64,000 nt of DNA from NCBI GenBank assembly GCA_013215565.1, contig JABSQV010000003.1:1-64000 (forward strand), written 5' to 3'. The translations under genes were made by a program, and so were the position numbers. The notes below the pieces were generated by a model. The model had not been told where the DNA came from. It did not search any database and saw nothing but the letters and a program-made list of their open reading frames with translations. Shown here piece by piece: positions 44,844 through 54,254 of the stretch. Numbering within the stretch: position 1 is the stretch's first letter; the number at the start of each line of letters is the position of its first letter. The stretch comes from Myxococcales bacterium. GTDB lineage: Bacteria; Myxococcota_A; UBA9160; SZUA-336.

Positions 44844-45950
44844 TCAGAAGAAGTAGCGGCGCATCGAAACGTTGGCGAGCAGCCCGATTCCGGCGAACGC
44901 GGTGACCAGCGAAGAGCCTCCGTACGAGAGCAGCGGGAGGGGCACGCCGACGACAGGGACCATCCCGAGCACCATCGCCAGATTGATCGCGCAGGGCCAG
45001 AAGAGCAGCGCGACGACGCCCACCGCGAGGTAGGTTCCGAACAGGTCCCGGGACGAGCGTGCGATCATGAGGCCCCGGACAAACAGCGCCAAGTAGAGCG
45101 CCAGAACGACGGCACCACCCAGGAACCCCCACTCCTCGGCCAGCACCGAGAAGACGAAGTCGGTCTGCTGCTCGGGCAAGAAGTCGAGCTGACTCTGGGG
45201 GCCCCGAAGATAGCCCTTGCCGAGCCACCCCCCCGAGCCGATCGCGATCTGGCTCTGGATCGCATGGTAGGCGGACCCGAGCGGGTCGCGCTCCGGGTCG
45301 AGGAAGGTGAACACCCGCTCCTTCTGATAGTCGTGCAGGTAGAAACTCCAGGCTCCGACGACAGCCGCGAGGCCCGCCAACCCGAGCCCGGCGAGGGCGC
45401 GGATTTGAATCCGCGCAAACACCAGAAAACTGGCGGCCACGAGACCCTGGACCAGAGCCGTGCCGAGATCGGGCTCACTCAGGGTCAGTCCGATCGGGAC
45501 CCCGATCACCAGCACCGGGACCGCCAGCTCGGCCAGGCCGATTCCGCCAGGATTCATATGACGGCGCAGGAGTCTGGCCAGGAAGAGCACGATCCCGAGC
45601 TTGGCCAGCTCAGAGGGCTGAAACCGCACCGGCCCCATGACGATCCAGCGCTGGCTACCGTGGACGACCGGCCCGAACGCCAGCACCGCTGCGAGCAGGA
45701 CCACACACACGACGAGGACCGGAACCGCCACCCGCTCCAGCGTGCGATAGTCCGGCAACAGCGTTACGAGCAGGGCCACCAGCCCCAGACCGATCCAGCT
45801 GAGTTGCCGGACCGCGGTCGGTGGAACCCCATCACTGACGCCGGGTGCCGCCGAGATCAGATTTACGACCCCGACCAGCGCCAGCGCGAGCGCAAGCCCG
45901 ACCAGCGGCCACTCAAAGTGCTGAATGAGCCGGCGGTCGATGCCGGGCAT
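44844..45950 (-). CDS. rodA: RodA, SEDS peptidoglycan polymerase
   Basis: RodA is the glycosyltransferase of the elongasome that pairs with PBP2. The 368-residue protein has about ten transmembrane helices and the SEDS motifs GPVRFQPSELAKLG, LSEPDLGTALV, FLPEQQTDFVFSVLAEEWGF and PVVGVPLPLLSYGGSS. Its start overlaps the mrdA stop region by 38 bp. Length is typical. Confidence 0.96.
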   Translation of the reverse strand: MPGIDRRLIQHFEWPLVGLALALALVGVVNLISAAPGVSDGVPPTAVRQLSWIGLGLVALLVTLLPDYRTLERVAVPVLVVCVVLLAAVLAFGPVVHGSQRWIVMGPVRFQPSELAKLGIVLFLARLLRRHMNPGGIGLAELAVPVLVIGVPIGLTLSEPDLGTALVQGLVAASFLVFARIQIRALAGLGLAGLAAVVGAWSFYLHDYQKERVFTFLDPERDPLGSAYHAIQSQIAIGSGGWLGKGYLRGPQSQLDFLPEQQTDFVFSVLAEEWGFLGGAVVLALYLALFVRGLMIARSSRDLFGTYLAVGVVALLFWPCAINLAMVLGMVPVVGVPLPLLSYGGSSLVTAFAGIGLLANVSMRRYFF

Positions 45951-47808
45951 GAAGCCCTCCCTGAGTGCTCGGAGTCCCCGCCAAGAACGCGTCCACGACC
46001 CGTCGGGCGATCGGCGCGGCGACCGCCGAGCCTGAGCCTCCGTGCTCGACGAGCACGGCCACCAGGATCCGGGGCCGTTCGGCAGGTACGTAGGTCACGA
46101 ACCACGCGTGATCCTGCAGGGCCTCGGGCATCTCGTCGGGATCCAGGCCCTCGCTCACCGAGAGTGCCACGACCTGGGCGGTGCCCGTCTTGGCGGCCGC
46201 ATCCAGGCCGTGCGCGAGCCTTCGCATGCGCCAGCCGGTTCCATGCTCGTCGTGCACGACGCCCCGAAGCGCCGCGCGCAGCGTCGAGAGGCTCGAGCGG
46301 GAGACGGGCACCCGGCCGAGGGTGTCGGTGCCCCAGCTTCGAAGCACGTTCCCCTGCGGGTCCTCGACCTGTTGCACCACGAACGGACGCAGCAGCGCGC
46401 CGCCGTTCGCGATCGCTGCGTAGCTCGTGGCAAGCTGTATCGGCGTCCACAGGTTGAAGCCCTGTCCGATTGCGATCGACAGCGTCTCGCCCCCCATCCA
46501 GGGCTCGTCGAAGCGTCGCTGCTTCCAGTCCGCCGTCGGGACCAGGCCCGCGGACTCGGGCAGGAATTCGATTCCGGTCTTGCGGCCCAGACCGAGGGCC
46601 CGGGCGTAGTGGGCGAGCCGGTCGACCCCGAGTTTCGCCCCCAGGGTGTAGAAGAACACGTCGCACGACTCGACGAGCGCGCGGTGGAGGTCGACTTCGC
46701 CGTGCCCCTCCTCCTTCCAACAGCGGTAGCGACGCCGGCCGAAGCGCATCGATCCACTGCAGTGAACGCGTAGATCGGGGACCAGCTTGCCGTCCTCGAT
46801 CGCCGCCAGCGCGGTCACGACCTTGTAGGTGGATCCCGGCGGGTACTGTCCCTGCAGCGCGCGATTCTGGAGCGGCTTGCGCGGATCGCGCGTCAGCCTC
46901 TGCCAGCTCTCGAGCGGGATCCCGAGCGCGAATTCGTTCGGGTTGGGCGCCGGCCGGCTGGCCAGAACCAGTACCTCGCCCGTCTGCGGATCGAGCGCCA
47001 CCACGGCTCCGCTGCGTCCGGTCTCGTCCAGGGCTCGCTCGGCCACGCGCTGCAGCCGGCCGTCGAGCGTCAACCGCACGTTGTTCCCCGGCCGGGGCTC
47101 GACCGCACCGAGCAGCTCGAGCTCGCGGCCGTGGGCGTCGACCAGGACGCTGCGTCCACCGGGCTGGCCGCGCAGATCGGCGTCGAGCCAGGCCTCGATG
47201 CCGGACCGCCCCACGATGTCTCCCGCCCGGTAGCCGACAGACTTGAGGCTCTCGAGCTGCTCGGGCGCGACCTCGCGCAGCGATCCCAACAGGTGGGCGG
47301 CGCTGTCCTGCGCCAGGTAGGACCGCGCTGGGCCCACCTGGGTCAGCACACCGCGCAGGGCCCAGAGCTGGCCCTCCACCCGGGCGAGCGCATCGCGGTC
47401 CAGGTCACGCACCGCCCGGATCGTCTGAAAGCGCGTACGGCCCCGCGGATTCCCGACCCGCTCCCGTACCAGGGCTGGATCCCGCCGGGTCAGTTGTGCG
47501 ATCCGATCCAACGTCCCCGGGAGGCCGCTCAGCTCGTGCGGAATCACGAGCACGTCGAATGCCGGCCGCGAGTCGACCAGAACTTCTCCCCAGCGGTCCA
47601 GGATCATCCCCCGGGGTCCCAGGTGTCGGTGGTTGCGTACGCTGTTTCGGTTCGCCGAGTCCCGATGCGCGTCTCCCTGTACGAGCTGTAGATCGAAGAG
47701 CCGCACAAACAGCAGCAGCCAGACCAGCAGCACGCCGAAGGTCGCGCCGAAGATGCGCCGCTCGAGCCCGGGTTCGGAGCTGACGTCCGAGACCTGGCCC
47801 AGCCTCAC
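45913..47808 (-). CDS. mrdA: penicillin-binding protein 2 (elongasome transpeptidase)
   Basis: PBP2 crosslinks new side-wall peptidoglycan. The 631-residue protein has an N-terminal membrane anchor (about residues 22-42), the dimerisation/pedestal region, and the transpeptidase with GSTYK (Ser326, Lys329), SCD at 381-383 in place of SxN, and KTG at 540-542. Cell-wall beta-lactams would acylate Ser326. The gene overlaps mreD by 4 bp upstream and rodA by 38 bp downstream. Confidence 0.96.
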   Translation of the reverse strand: MRLGQVSDVSSEPGLERRIFGATFGVLLVWLLLFVRLFDLQLVQGDAHRDSANRNSVRNHRHLGPRGMILDRWGEVLVDSRPAFDVLVIPHELSGLPGTLDRIAQLTRRDPALVRERVGNPRGRTRFQTIRAVRDLDRDALARVEGQLWALRGVLTQVGPARSYLAQDSAAHLLGSLREVAPEQLESLKSVGYRAGDIVGRSGIEAWLDADLRGQPGGRSVLVDAHGRELELLGAVEPRPGNNVRLTLDGRLQRVAERALDETGRSGAVVALDPQTGEVLVLASRPAPNPNEFALGIPLESWQRLTRDPRKPLQNRALQGQYPPGSTYKVVTALAAIEDGKLVPDLRVHCSGSMRFGRRRYRCWKEEGHGEVDLHRALVESCDVFFYTLGAKLGVDRLAHYARALGLGRKTGIEFLPESAGLVPTADWKQRRFDEPWMGGETLSIAIGQGFNLWTPIQLATSYAAIANGGALLRPFVVQQVEDPQGNVLRSWGTDTLGRVPVSRSSLSTLRAALRGVVHDEHGTGWRMRRLAHGLDAAAKTGTAQVVALSVSEGLDPDEMPEALQDHAWFVTYVPAERPRILVAVLVEHGGSGSAVAAPIARRVVDAFLAGTPSTQGGLHARHRPPAHSAL

Positions 47809-48335
47809 AGCGTGCCGGATCCGCTAAGAGCTGTCGGGGCGAGGCCCGGCACCTCTTCGTCGCCATCCAGCCGCTTGAACAGGCGATAGAGCGGCGCGGC
47901 GACGGCGGCCGTCAGGATGACGCTCCCGGGCAGACGGATCGCAACTTCCGACCAGGGCAGCAGCAGATCGGGCTGTGCCAGGCGGAGAACCTGCCCCAGC
48001 AGCAGGGTGTCGACGACCACGTAGACGGCTACGTAGACCACCCAGGGCCATGGCCCTCGCAGGTTGAGTCCCCGATCCGTCACGTGCGTGACCAGACAGG
48101 CCGTCGCTCGCAGCAGCGCGTAGAGCCCGATCGGCGCACCCGAAAGCTCGTCGAGCCCGTAGCCGAATGCGAACGCGATCAGCAGCGATTCGATCGCGCG
48201 CGCGCGGAACCCGAGCGCCAGCGCGAAGACCAGCAACAGATCCGGGCGGAACGCGTAAGGCAACACCGACGCCAGCAACTGCTGCAGCAACAGCAGGGCG
48301 AGCCCGAGCCCGATCAAGCGCATCCGGACACTCAA
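47805..48335 (-). CDS. mreD: MreD, rod-shape-determining membrane protein
   Basis: The 176-residue protein has about five transmembrane helices with short loops, which is the MreD pattern, and lies exactly between mreC and mrdA. It begins LIGLGLALLLLQQLLASVLPYAFRPDL. Function in the elongasome is structural and poorly conserved in sequence; the assignment rests on length, topology and position. It overlaps mreC and mrdA by 4 bp each. Confidence 0.9.
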   Translation of the reverse strand: MSVRMRLIGLGLALLLLQQLLASVLPYAFRPDLLLVFALALGFRARAIESLLIAFAFGYGLDELSGAPIGLYALLRATACLVTHVTDRGLNLRGPWPWVVYVAVYVVVDTLLLGQVLRLAQPDLLLPWSEVAIRLPGSVILTAAVAAPLYRLFKRLDGDEEVPGLAPTALSGSGTL

Positions 48336-49219
48336 GGCGTGTCCCCCGCATCGGCCAGCGTGACCGGGGCCTGCGCGGCCTCGAAACCCGGAGCGGCCGG
48401 CGCCTCCCGCCGTTCCAGAATCACGAAGACCTCCTCGAGATCTCGAAAGTCGACCACGGGCTGGATCTGGGCGCGCTGAAACAACCCGTAGGGCTCGCGC
48501 TCCATGGTCTCGACCGTCCCCACGACCAACCCCTTGGGAAAGATCGCATCGAGTCCCGACGTGAGCAGCAGATCTCCGGGGCGCACGTCATCGTTGCGCA
48601 TCACGTAGTCGAACGCGCACTCGCGCGAACTCTGGCCGCGGACGATGCCACGCGCGCGGCTGCGCTGCACGAAGGCATCGATGCGGCTCTGCATGTCGAC
48701 CACGAGCAGTACCTTGGAGGCCGACCCCGTCACTCCGACCACGCGACCGACGACGCCATGCTCGTTGATCACGGGCATCCCGGCCTCGATCCCGGCCTCG
48801 GCACCTCGATCGATGACGACGGATCTGAACCAGGGAGAAAGATCCTGCGCAACCACGTTCGCGGGAACCATCGGCGCGTCGTGGCGAGCCCGGAAGTCAG
48901 CGAGCCGCTGGAAGCGCTCGCTCGCAACCAGCGCCTCTCGGTAGCTCAGGTTCTCGTTCTGCAGCCGCGCGATGATCACTCGGAGTTCCAGATTCTCGGA
49001 ACGCACGTCGACGAGCGCCAGATAGTCACGCCAGACCCATCGTACGAAGTCGATCGGCCGGGTGACGAGTCTCTGGAGCGGAGTCGCGACTCCGAGAACC
49101 AGGGCCGAGGCCGGTCCGGTGCCGATCGGCTCGCGCTCGGAAGTCATGCTGACCACGCTGACCGCAAGCAGGACCAGATAGCAGAGCGCATAGCGGAAAC
49201 GCGTAACGAGTTCGCTCAA
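48332..49219 (-). CDS. mreC: MreC, rod-shape-determining periplasmic protein
   Basis: The 295-residue protein has one N-terminal transmembrane helix (residues 9-29), a coiled-coil (about 70-110: LVDVRSENLELRVIIARLQNENLSYREAL region) and the beta-rich MreC domain with SPWFRSVVIDRGAEAGIEAGMPVINEHGVVGRV. MreC links the MreB filament to PBP2 and RodA. It overlaps mreD by 4 bp and starts 30 bp after mreB. Confidence 0.94.
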   Translation of the reverse strand: MSELVTRFRYALCYLVLLAVSVVSMTSEREPIGTGPASALVLGVATPLQRLVTRPIDFVRWVWRDYLALVDVRSENLELRVIIARLQNENLSYREALVASERFQRLADFRARHDAPMVPANVVAQDLSPWFRSVVIDRGAEAGIEAGMPVINEHGVVGRVVGVTGSASKVLLVVDMQSRIDAFVQRSRARGIVRGQSSRECAFDYVMRNDDVRPGDLLLTSGLDAIFPKGLVVGTVETMEREPYGLFQRAQIQPVVDFRDLEEVFVILERREAPAAPGFEAAQAPVTLADAGDTP

Positions 49220-49249
49220 CCGACCTGCTTCCCCCGACTCGGCCCGGAC

Positions 49250-50302
<1,053 letters not shown>

Positions 50303-50489
50303 TCAGGACAGGAAAATTCTCCACCCCCGGGTCCGGGCCGAACCCGTTGCCGAGTCTAAGAAGAGAGGGGTAGCCGCGCAAGCCGCCAACTCCGTGCCCC
50401 GCTTGCGTTTCAGGACACGGCCCCCTAGCCTCCTTCGGCCCCGGGGACTCGGGGCTTGAGCCTGCGCGCGGAGGGGTCGAAAAAGTCTC

Positions 50490-51974
50490 ATGGCACCACG
50501 CAGAAACCTGCTTCGGACCATCGGACTCTTCCTCGTGGTGGGCGCGATCATCCTCACCTTCGTGCTCTTCTTCGGGCAACCGGCGCCCCAGGCAAGTGTC
50601 GGCCCGGTGGCCGAGATCGACGGCGTCTCGATCGAGCGCGGCCTGTTCGAGGTGTTCCGCGACCAGACCGAGAGCCGCCTCGCAGCTGCCCTGCCGCCCG
50701 GTTCCGATCCGGAGCAGAGCCGGGACCTGATCGACCGCCTGACGCTCCGGAGCCTGGTTCAGCGCTACGCCCTCGCGCGCGAAGCGTCCGAACTCGGCAT
50801 CCGCGTCAGCGACGCCGAGGTCCGCCAGCAGATCCTCGAAAATCCGAGCTTCCGGCGCCAAGGCCGCTACGACCGCGAGCTGTTCGAGGTGTTCGTGGCC
50901 CGTTCCGGCCTGGGCAGCGTGCGCGACTACACGGAGGAGGTCCGGCGCGACCTCCTGATCGGCAAGTTCCAGCGCGCGATCGCGTCCCCCGTGCGGCTGC
51001 CGCAGTCCGAGGTCCGGGAGCAAGCCGCGCGCGGCCTGACCAGCGTGTCGCTGGATTTCGCCGTCGCGGAGAGCGCGGGCTACCTCGACCAGGTGGAGCT
51101 CACCGACGAGGAGATCTCGGCCTATGCCGACACCGCCCAGGAGCGGATCCGGTCCCTCTACGACAGCCGCAAGGCCCGCTACGACGTGCCAGAGCGGATT
51201 CGGGCGAGCCACATCCTGTTTCGGGGGCCGGAGGCAGCGGTCCGGGCTGCGACTGCACTCGCCGAGTTCCGCACCGGCACGCCATTCGCCGAACTCGCGC
51301 GCAAACTCTCGGACGACCCGGCCACCCGCGAGAGCGGCGGCGAGCTCGGGGTTTTTCCGCGCGGACGCATGGACCCGGCCTTTGAGGCCGCCGCATTCGC
51401 ACTCGAAACGGGCCAAGTCTCGGAGCCGGTGGAAACCAGCTCCGGCTTCCACCTGATCCAGCTCGACGAGCGACAGGACGCAGACAAGCGGAGCTACGAG
51501 GAAGTGCGCAAGGAATTGGCCGCTGAACTGCTGCGCGGGCAGCGGGCCCGTGCCAGAGCCGAGGCGGCCGCGATTGCGGTCCTGGAGGCGCTCGAGCGGG
51601 GCGAGGAGTTCGCGGCGGCGGCCGCGTCGGCCGGGCTCGAACTCGGGAGCACCGGGCCGTTCCGTTACAGCGATGGCAGCATCCCGAGGCTGGGCCGCTC
51701 CGCGGCACTCCGCGAGGCCGCGTTTGCACTCGAGCCAGCGGGCGCAAGTTCGACCCAGGTCTTCGCGCTCGGTTCGCGCTTCGTCCTGATCCGGCTCTCC
51801 GACCGGACCGATCCCGAGCCCGAGGAGCTCGAACTCGCAACCGAACAGGCGCGCGAACGCCTGGGAGCGGCGGCGCGACAGCGGGTCCTCGAACGCTGGG
51901 CCTCCGCGAGCGTCGCGGAGCTGGAGCAGAACGGCAAGGTCGCGCTCTACCCGCTCTACGCGACCCCGAACTGA
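50490..51974 (+). CDS. PpiD-like parvulin peptidyl-prolyl isomerase
   Basis: The 494-residue protein has an N-terminal membrane anchor (about residues 10-30), a SurA/PpiD-type chaperone region, and one parvulin domain (about 235-335: IRASHILF, FAELARKLSDDPATRESGGELGVFPRGRM, then GFHLIQLDE). A second, weaker rotamase-like segment may follow. It would fold or chaperone exported proteins at the periplasmic face. GGAGGGG precedes the ATG. It diverges from mreB and is followed 34 bp later by the phosphatase gene. Confidence 0.88.
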   Translation: MAPRRNLLRTIGLFLVVGAIILTFVLFFGQPAPQASVGPVAEIDGVSIERGLFEVFRDQTESRLAAALPPGSDPEQSRDLIDRLTLRSLVQRYALAREASELGIRVSDAEVRQQILENPSFRRQGRYDRELFEVFVARSGLGSVRDYTEEVRRDLLIGKFQRAIASPVRLPQSEVREQAARGLTSVSLDFAVAESAGYLDQVELTDEEISAYADTAQERIRSLYDSRKARYDVPERIRASHILFRGPEAAVRAATALAEFRTGTPFAELARKLSDDPATRESGGELGVFPRGRMDPAFEAAAFALETGQVSEPVETSSGFHLIQLDERQDADKRSYEEVRKELAAELLRGQRARARAEAAAIAVLEALERGEEFAAAAASAGLELGSTGPFRYSDGSIPRLGRSAALREAAFALEPAGASSTQVFALGSRFVLIRLSDRTDPEPEELELATEQARERLGAAARQRVLERWASASVAELEQNGKVALYPLYATPN

Positions 51975-52008
51975 TCCGGGACGCCGCGCCCTGGTGACGG
52001 CGTCCGGC

Positions 52009-52560
52009 ATGCGCACCCGGAGCAGCGCCCGGAGACCGCTGGCCGCCCTGCTACTCGTGGCCTCGCTCGCGGTCCAGCCCGGGTGCACGCGCCTGCTCTA
52101 CAACTTCGGGACCGTGGAGCCTGAGCGCGTCTACCGCTCCTCTCAACCCTCGCCACTCTTCTTGCGCTACCTGGTCGAGCACTACGGCGTCCGCAGCCTG
52201 GTGAATCTGCGCGGGCGAACCCAGGGCTTCGAGAGCGACTTCGCGGCGCGCCACCGGCTCAGACTGTTCAGCTTCGACCTCTCGGCCTCCCGGCCGCCGA
52301 GCCAGGCGGAGGTGGCGCGCTTTCTCGAGATCGTCTCCAACCCGGCCAACCAGCCCGTGCTCGTCCACTGCCGGAACGGCGTCGACCGCACCGGCTACAT
52401 GCTCGGCCTCTACCGAATCGAGGCGGACGGCTGGAGCCCCGAACGCGCCGCGCGTGAAATGAGCCGCTACCTGCAGTTCGGGTGGCTCAACCCCACCCCG
52501 AAGCAGGTGGTCGAGGAGGGGCTTCGCGCCCCGGCAGACGCACCCCGGCCGGGGCCGTAA
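52009..52560 (+). CDS. tyrosine/dual-specificity phosphatase, exported
   Basis: The 183-residue protein has a hydrophobic signal with a possible lipid-attachment cysteine (Cys26, though the residues before it, VQPG, are not a clean lipobox). The phosphatase signature HCRNGVDRTGY carries the nucleophile Cys121 and Arg127; the general acid is probably Asp90. The group is that of the PTP/DSP phosphatases of the cell envelope. I use the ATG at 52009; a GTG at 51994 is also in frame. Confidence 0.82.
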   Translation: MRTRSSARRPLAALLLVASLAVQPGCTRLLYNFGTVEPERVYRSSQPSPLFLRYLVEHYGVRSLVNLRGRTQGFESDFAARHRLRLFSFDLSASRPPSQAEVARFLEIVSNPANQPVLVHCRNGVDRTGYMLGLYRIEADGWSPERAAREMSRYLQFGWLNPTPKQVVEEGLRAPADAPRPGP

Positions 52561-52575
52561 GCGGCCCCAAACAGA

Positions 52576-52619
52576 AGCGAGGGGACAACATCCAAAAAAG
52601 CGGACGTCATCCCCTCGCT
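52576..52619. terminator. long inverted repeat between convergent genes
   Basis: AGCGAGGGGA (52576-52585) and TCCCCTCGCT (52610-52619) are perfect 10-bp arms. The 24-nt interval contains a further CATCC/GGACG partial pairing, so a long hairpin would form in either transcript. It fills the 83-bp space between the phosphatase stop and the stop of the minus-strand secreted-protein gene, so a bidirectional terminator is likely, though no long T-tract follows either arm. Confidence 0.55.
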
Positions 52620-52643
52620 CGAGGGTTCAGGCTGAGTCTGCGG

Positions 52644-53318
52644 TCAGATCTTCTGGGGACTCCGGCGCAGGAAGGCCACGCCGAAGAGCACCGGACCGAG
52701 CAAAAGCGCCAGCGGAGCCTCCGGAGCCTCCGTCACGTGAAACTCGTTGCTGCCACTGAAGTCGAAGTGAGGGATAAAGTCGTTGCCCCTCCAGAAGGAA
52801 AAGCCCGTATCGACCGTCAGCGTGAGCGTTCCTGGAGCCAGCGCCAGAACAGTGATGCTTCCGACGCCAAAGGTCCCGGTGTTCGTCGGAGGCGGGAACG
52901 GGTTGTTGTTATTTCCACCGGACGTCCAGCGCGAAGGAACCGCAGGCACGGGTGGGCTACAGTCGGGAAAGACGCATTCCGGCACAAAAGCCGAGACCGC
53001 GGCCGCCGGAAGCTGCCATGCTCCTCCGGTCCCGGCACCGCTCTGCGGCGGCGCGATCACCCCTGTCACACTAAGGACCGACAGTGCCGCGATCGGACTC
53101 GAGTCGGTGAGCAACCACCTCAGGTTCACCACCGACGCGTTCTCGCCGGGGTCGAGGGTAATGATAGCCTCGATACTGAAGGAATCACCGACGCCCACGG
53201 TGTTCGTGGAAGGACTGAGTACGAGGGACGCAGCCTGAGCGGGTGCAGACGCGAGTGCGAGGCAGAACACCGCACCAACAACTGCCCCAAATGATGTCGA
53301 AACCAACTTCGTTCGCAC
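52644..53318 (-). CDS. secreted cohesin-like protein with PEP-CTERM-like tail (paralogue A)
   Basis: I favour the GTG at 53318 because AAGGGG lies 7 bases before it; an ATG at 53336 adds six residues and lacks a good ribosome-binding site. The 224-residue product has a signal peptide (to about APAQA), a beta-rich region starting LVLSPSTNTVGVGDSFSIEA, the motif FWRGNDFIPHFDFSG, and a C-terminal EAPEAP followed by a hydrophobic helix and RRSPQK, resembling PEP-CTERM but with PEAP in place of PEP. The strand pattern, with GENASVVNLRW early and TFGVGSITVLALAPGTL late, recalls cohesin modules. It is related to the next gene. Function unknown. Confidence 0.78.
   Translation of the reverse strand: MRTKLVSTSFGAVVGAVFCLALASAPAQAASLVLSPSTNTVGVGDSFSIEAIITLDPGENASVVNLRWLLTDSSPIAALSVLSVTGVIAPPQSGAGTGGAWQLPAAAVSAFVPECVFPDCSPPVPAVPSRWTSGGNNNNPFPPPTNTGTFGVGSITVLALAPGTLTLTVDTGFSFWRGNDFIPHFDFSGSNEFHVTEAPEAPLALLLGPVLFGVAFLRRSPQKI
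52759..52796 (-). repeat. 38-bp near-identical segment, copy in paralogue A
   Basis: This segment encodes most of FWRGNDFIPHFDF and differs at two positions, out of 38, from the copy at 53585-53622 in paralogue B. The genes are otherwise much more diverged, so this block is either under strong constraint or was homogenised by gene conversion. Confidence 0.7.
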
Positions 53319-53460
53319 GCTCAATCCCCTTATCATCTTCGACCAGTTTGCGCCCACCCCTTGAACCCGCTGACCCACTGCCAGGCGTCCGCCGAGGAGT
53401 TGCACAAATCTGCTGGCCTACTGCTGCACCAAGCCCAAGTTCAGAAAAAAGACCCTAACC

Positions 53461-54054
53461 CTAACCTCTCCAGCTACGACGTCCGATCAAGCCGGCCACC
53501 GCGAGGCCCGCGCCCATCAGGAGCAGCGAGCCCGGCTCCGGAATCGGTGGACCACTGACCGTGAACGAGCCTGGCGTACCGGAAAAGTCGAAGTGCGGGA
53601 TAAAGTCGTTGCCCCGCCAGAACGTGGTTCCACCATTGATGATCAGGTTCAGTGTCCCGTTATTTCCCGTCGCCACGAAAGTGAGCGTCGCGACTGGAAT
53701 GGTCCCGGTCTGGGTCACCGGCGGGAAGCCCGTGCTGTTGAAGCCGCCACCAACAAAGGTGTCGGTCGTGGGATTAAGCGCGTTCGTCGACGTATCCCAA
53801 CCCGCTGGGTTCCCGGGGACCAGTGTCACCGTGAAGACCCCGGTGCCGTCGGTGGGGTCACCAGCGCTGTCGACCAGAGTAATCGAAACCTGAATCACCG
53901 ATGCGTTCTGGCCCACATCTAGGTTCATCGCAATATCGACGGACCCCGGAGCTCCCGAACTGGGTGTCACCGAAATCGAATTCGCCTGTGCCTGCGTCGC
54001 CAGACCGATACCGAGTACCAGACTCAGCACTATTCCAAGAAACCTGACCCTCAT
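53461..54054 (-). CDS. secreted cohesin-like protein with PEP-CTERM tail (paralogue B)
   Basis: The ATG at 54054, after GGAAGGG, gives a 197-residue protein. It has a signal peptide (to about QAQA), a beta-sandwich-like region (NSISVTPSSGAPGSVDIAMN, then VGQNASVIQVSITLVD, then TGTIPVATLTFVATGNNGTL), the motif FWRGNDFIPHFDFSG, and a canonical PEP-CTERM tail (PIPEPGSLLLMGAGLAVAG, then GRRSW). Exosortase would recognise this tail and sort the protein to the cell surface. The VxVATLTFVA strand near the end and the early GAPGSVD strand are like cohesin modules, but similarity by eye is weak. Its own promoter is visible upstream. Confidence 0.82.
   Translation of the reverse strand: MRVRFLGIVLSLVLGIGLATQAQANSISVTPSSGAPGSVDIAMNLDVGQNASVIQVSITLVDSAGDPTDGTGVFTVTLVPGNPAGWDTSTNALNPTTDTFVGGGFNSTGFPPVTQTGTIPVATLTFVATGNNGTLNLIINGGTTFWRGNDFIPHFDFSGTPGSFTVSGPPIPEPGSLLLMGAGLAVAGLIGRRSWRG
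53585..53622 (-). repeat. 38-bp near-identical segment, copy in paralogue B
   Basis: Partner of the segment at 52759-52796, with two mismatches in 38 bp. It encodes the shared core motif in the same frame. Confidence 0.7.
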
Positions 54055-54094
54055 TTTGAACCCTTCCTTCCGGAATGCTTGAGCCAGCGAGGCA

Positions 54095-54124
54095 ATTCTA
54101 CCCCGAACCCTCACTGTCACTCAA
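54095..54124 (-). promoter_or_regulatory. sigma-70-like promoter of paralogue B
   Basis: On the minus strand TTGAGT (54124-54119) is followed after 18 bp by TAGAAT (54100-54095), which is five of six at -10. Transcription would start near 54088 and give a leader of about 34 nt before the ATG at 54054. Confidence 0.5.
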
Positions 54125-54203
54125 GCCAAATTTAGGAAAAACCCAGCCCCTTTGTTCTTTTCTCTGTCCGTTTCTCGCCTGATCCGAATAACACGCCGGG
54201 AAG

Positions 54204-54239
54204 CGCCGTCCACCGGGTGTTTCCACCCGACGGACGGCG
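54204..54239 (-). other. 16-bp hairpin with GAAA tetraloop after the large secreted-protein gene
   Basis: The arms at 54204-54219 and 54224-54239 pair over 16 positions. Read on the minus strand, the two non-Watson-Crick positions become G-U pairs and the loop is GAAA, a stable GNRA tetraloop; read on the plus strand they are A-C mismatches. So the structure belongs to the minus-strand transcript, 16 bp past the large gene's stop. No T-tract follows, so it may protect or process the mRNA rather than terminate it. Confidence 0.6.
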
Positions 54240-54254
54240 TCCCGAATTCTGAAC

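Noticed and set aside
53451..53466. CCCTAA-type repeats resembling telomere sequence
   Set aside because: Only two units next to an A-run in an intergenic space; chance short repeat in a bacterial genome.
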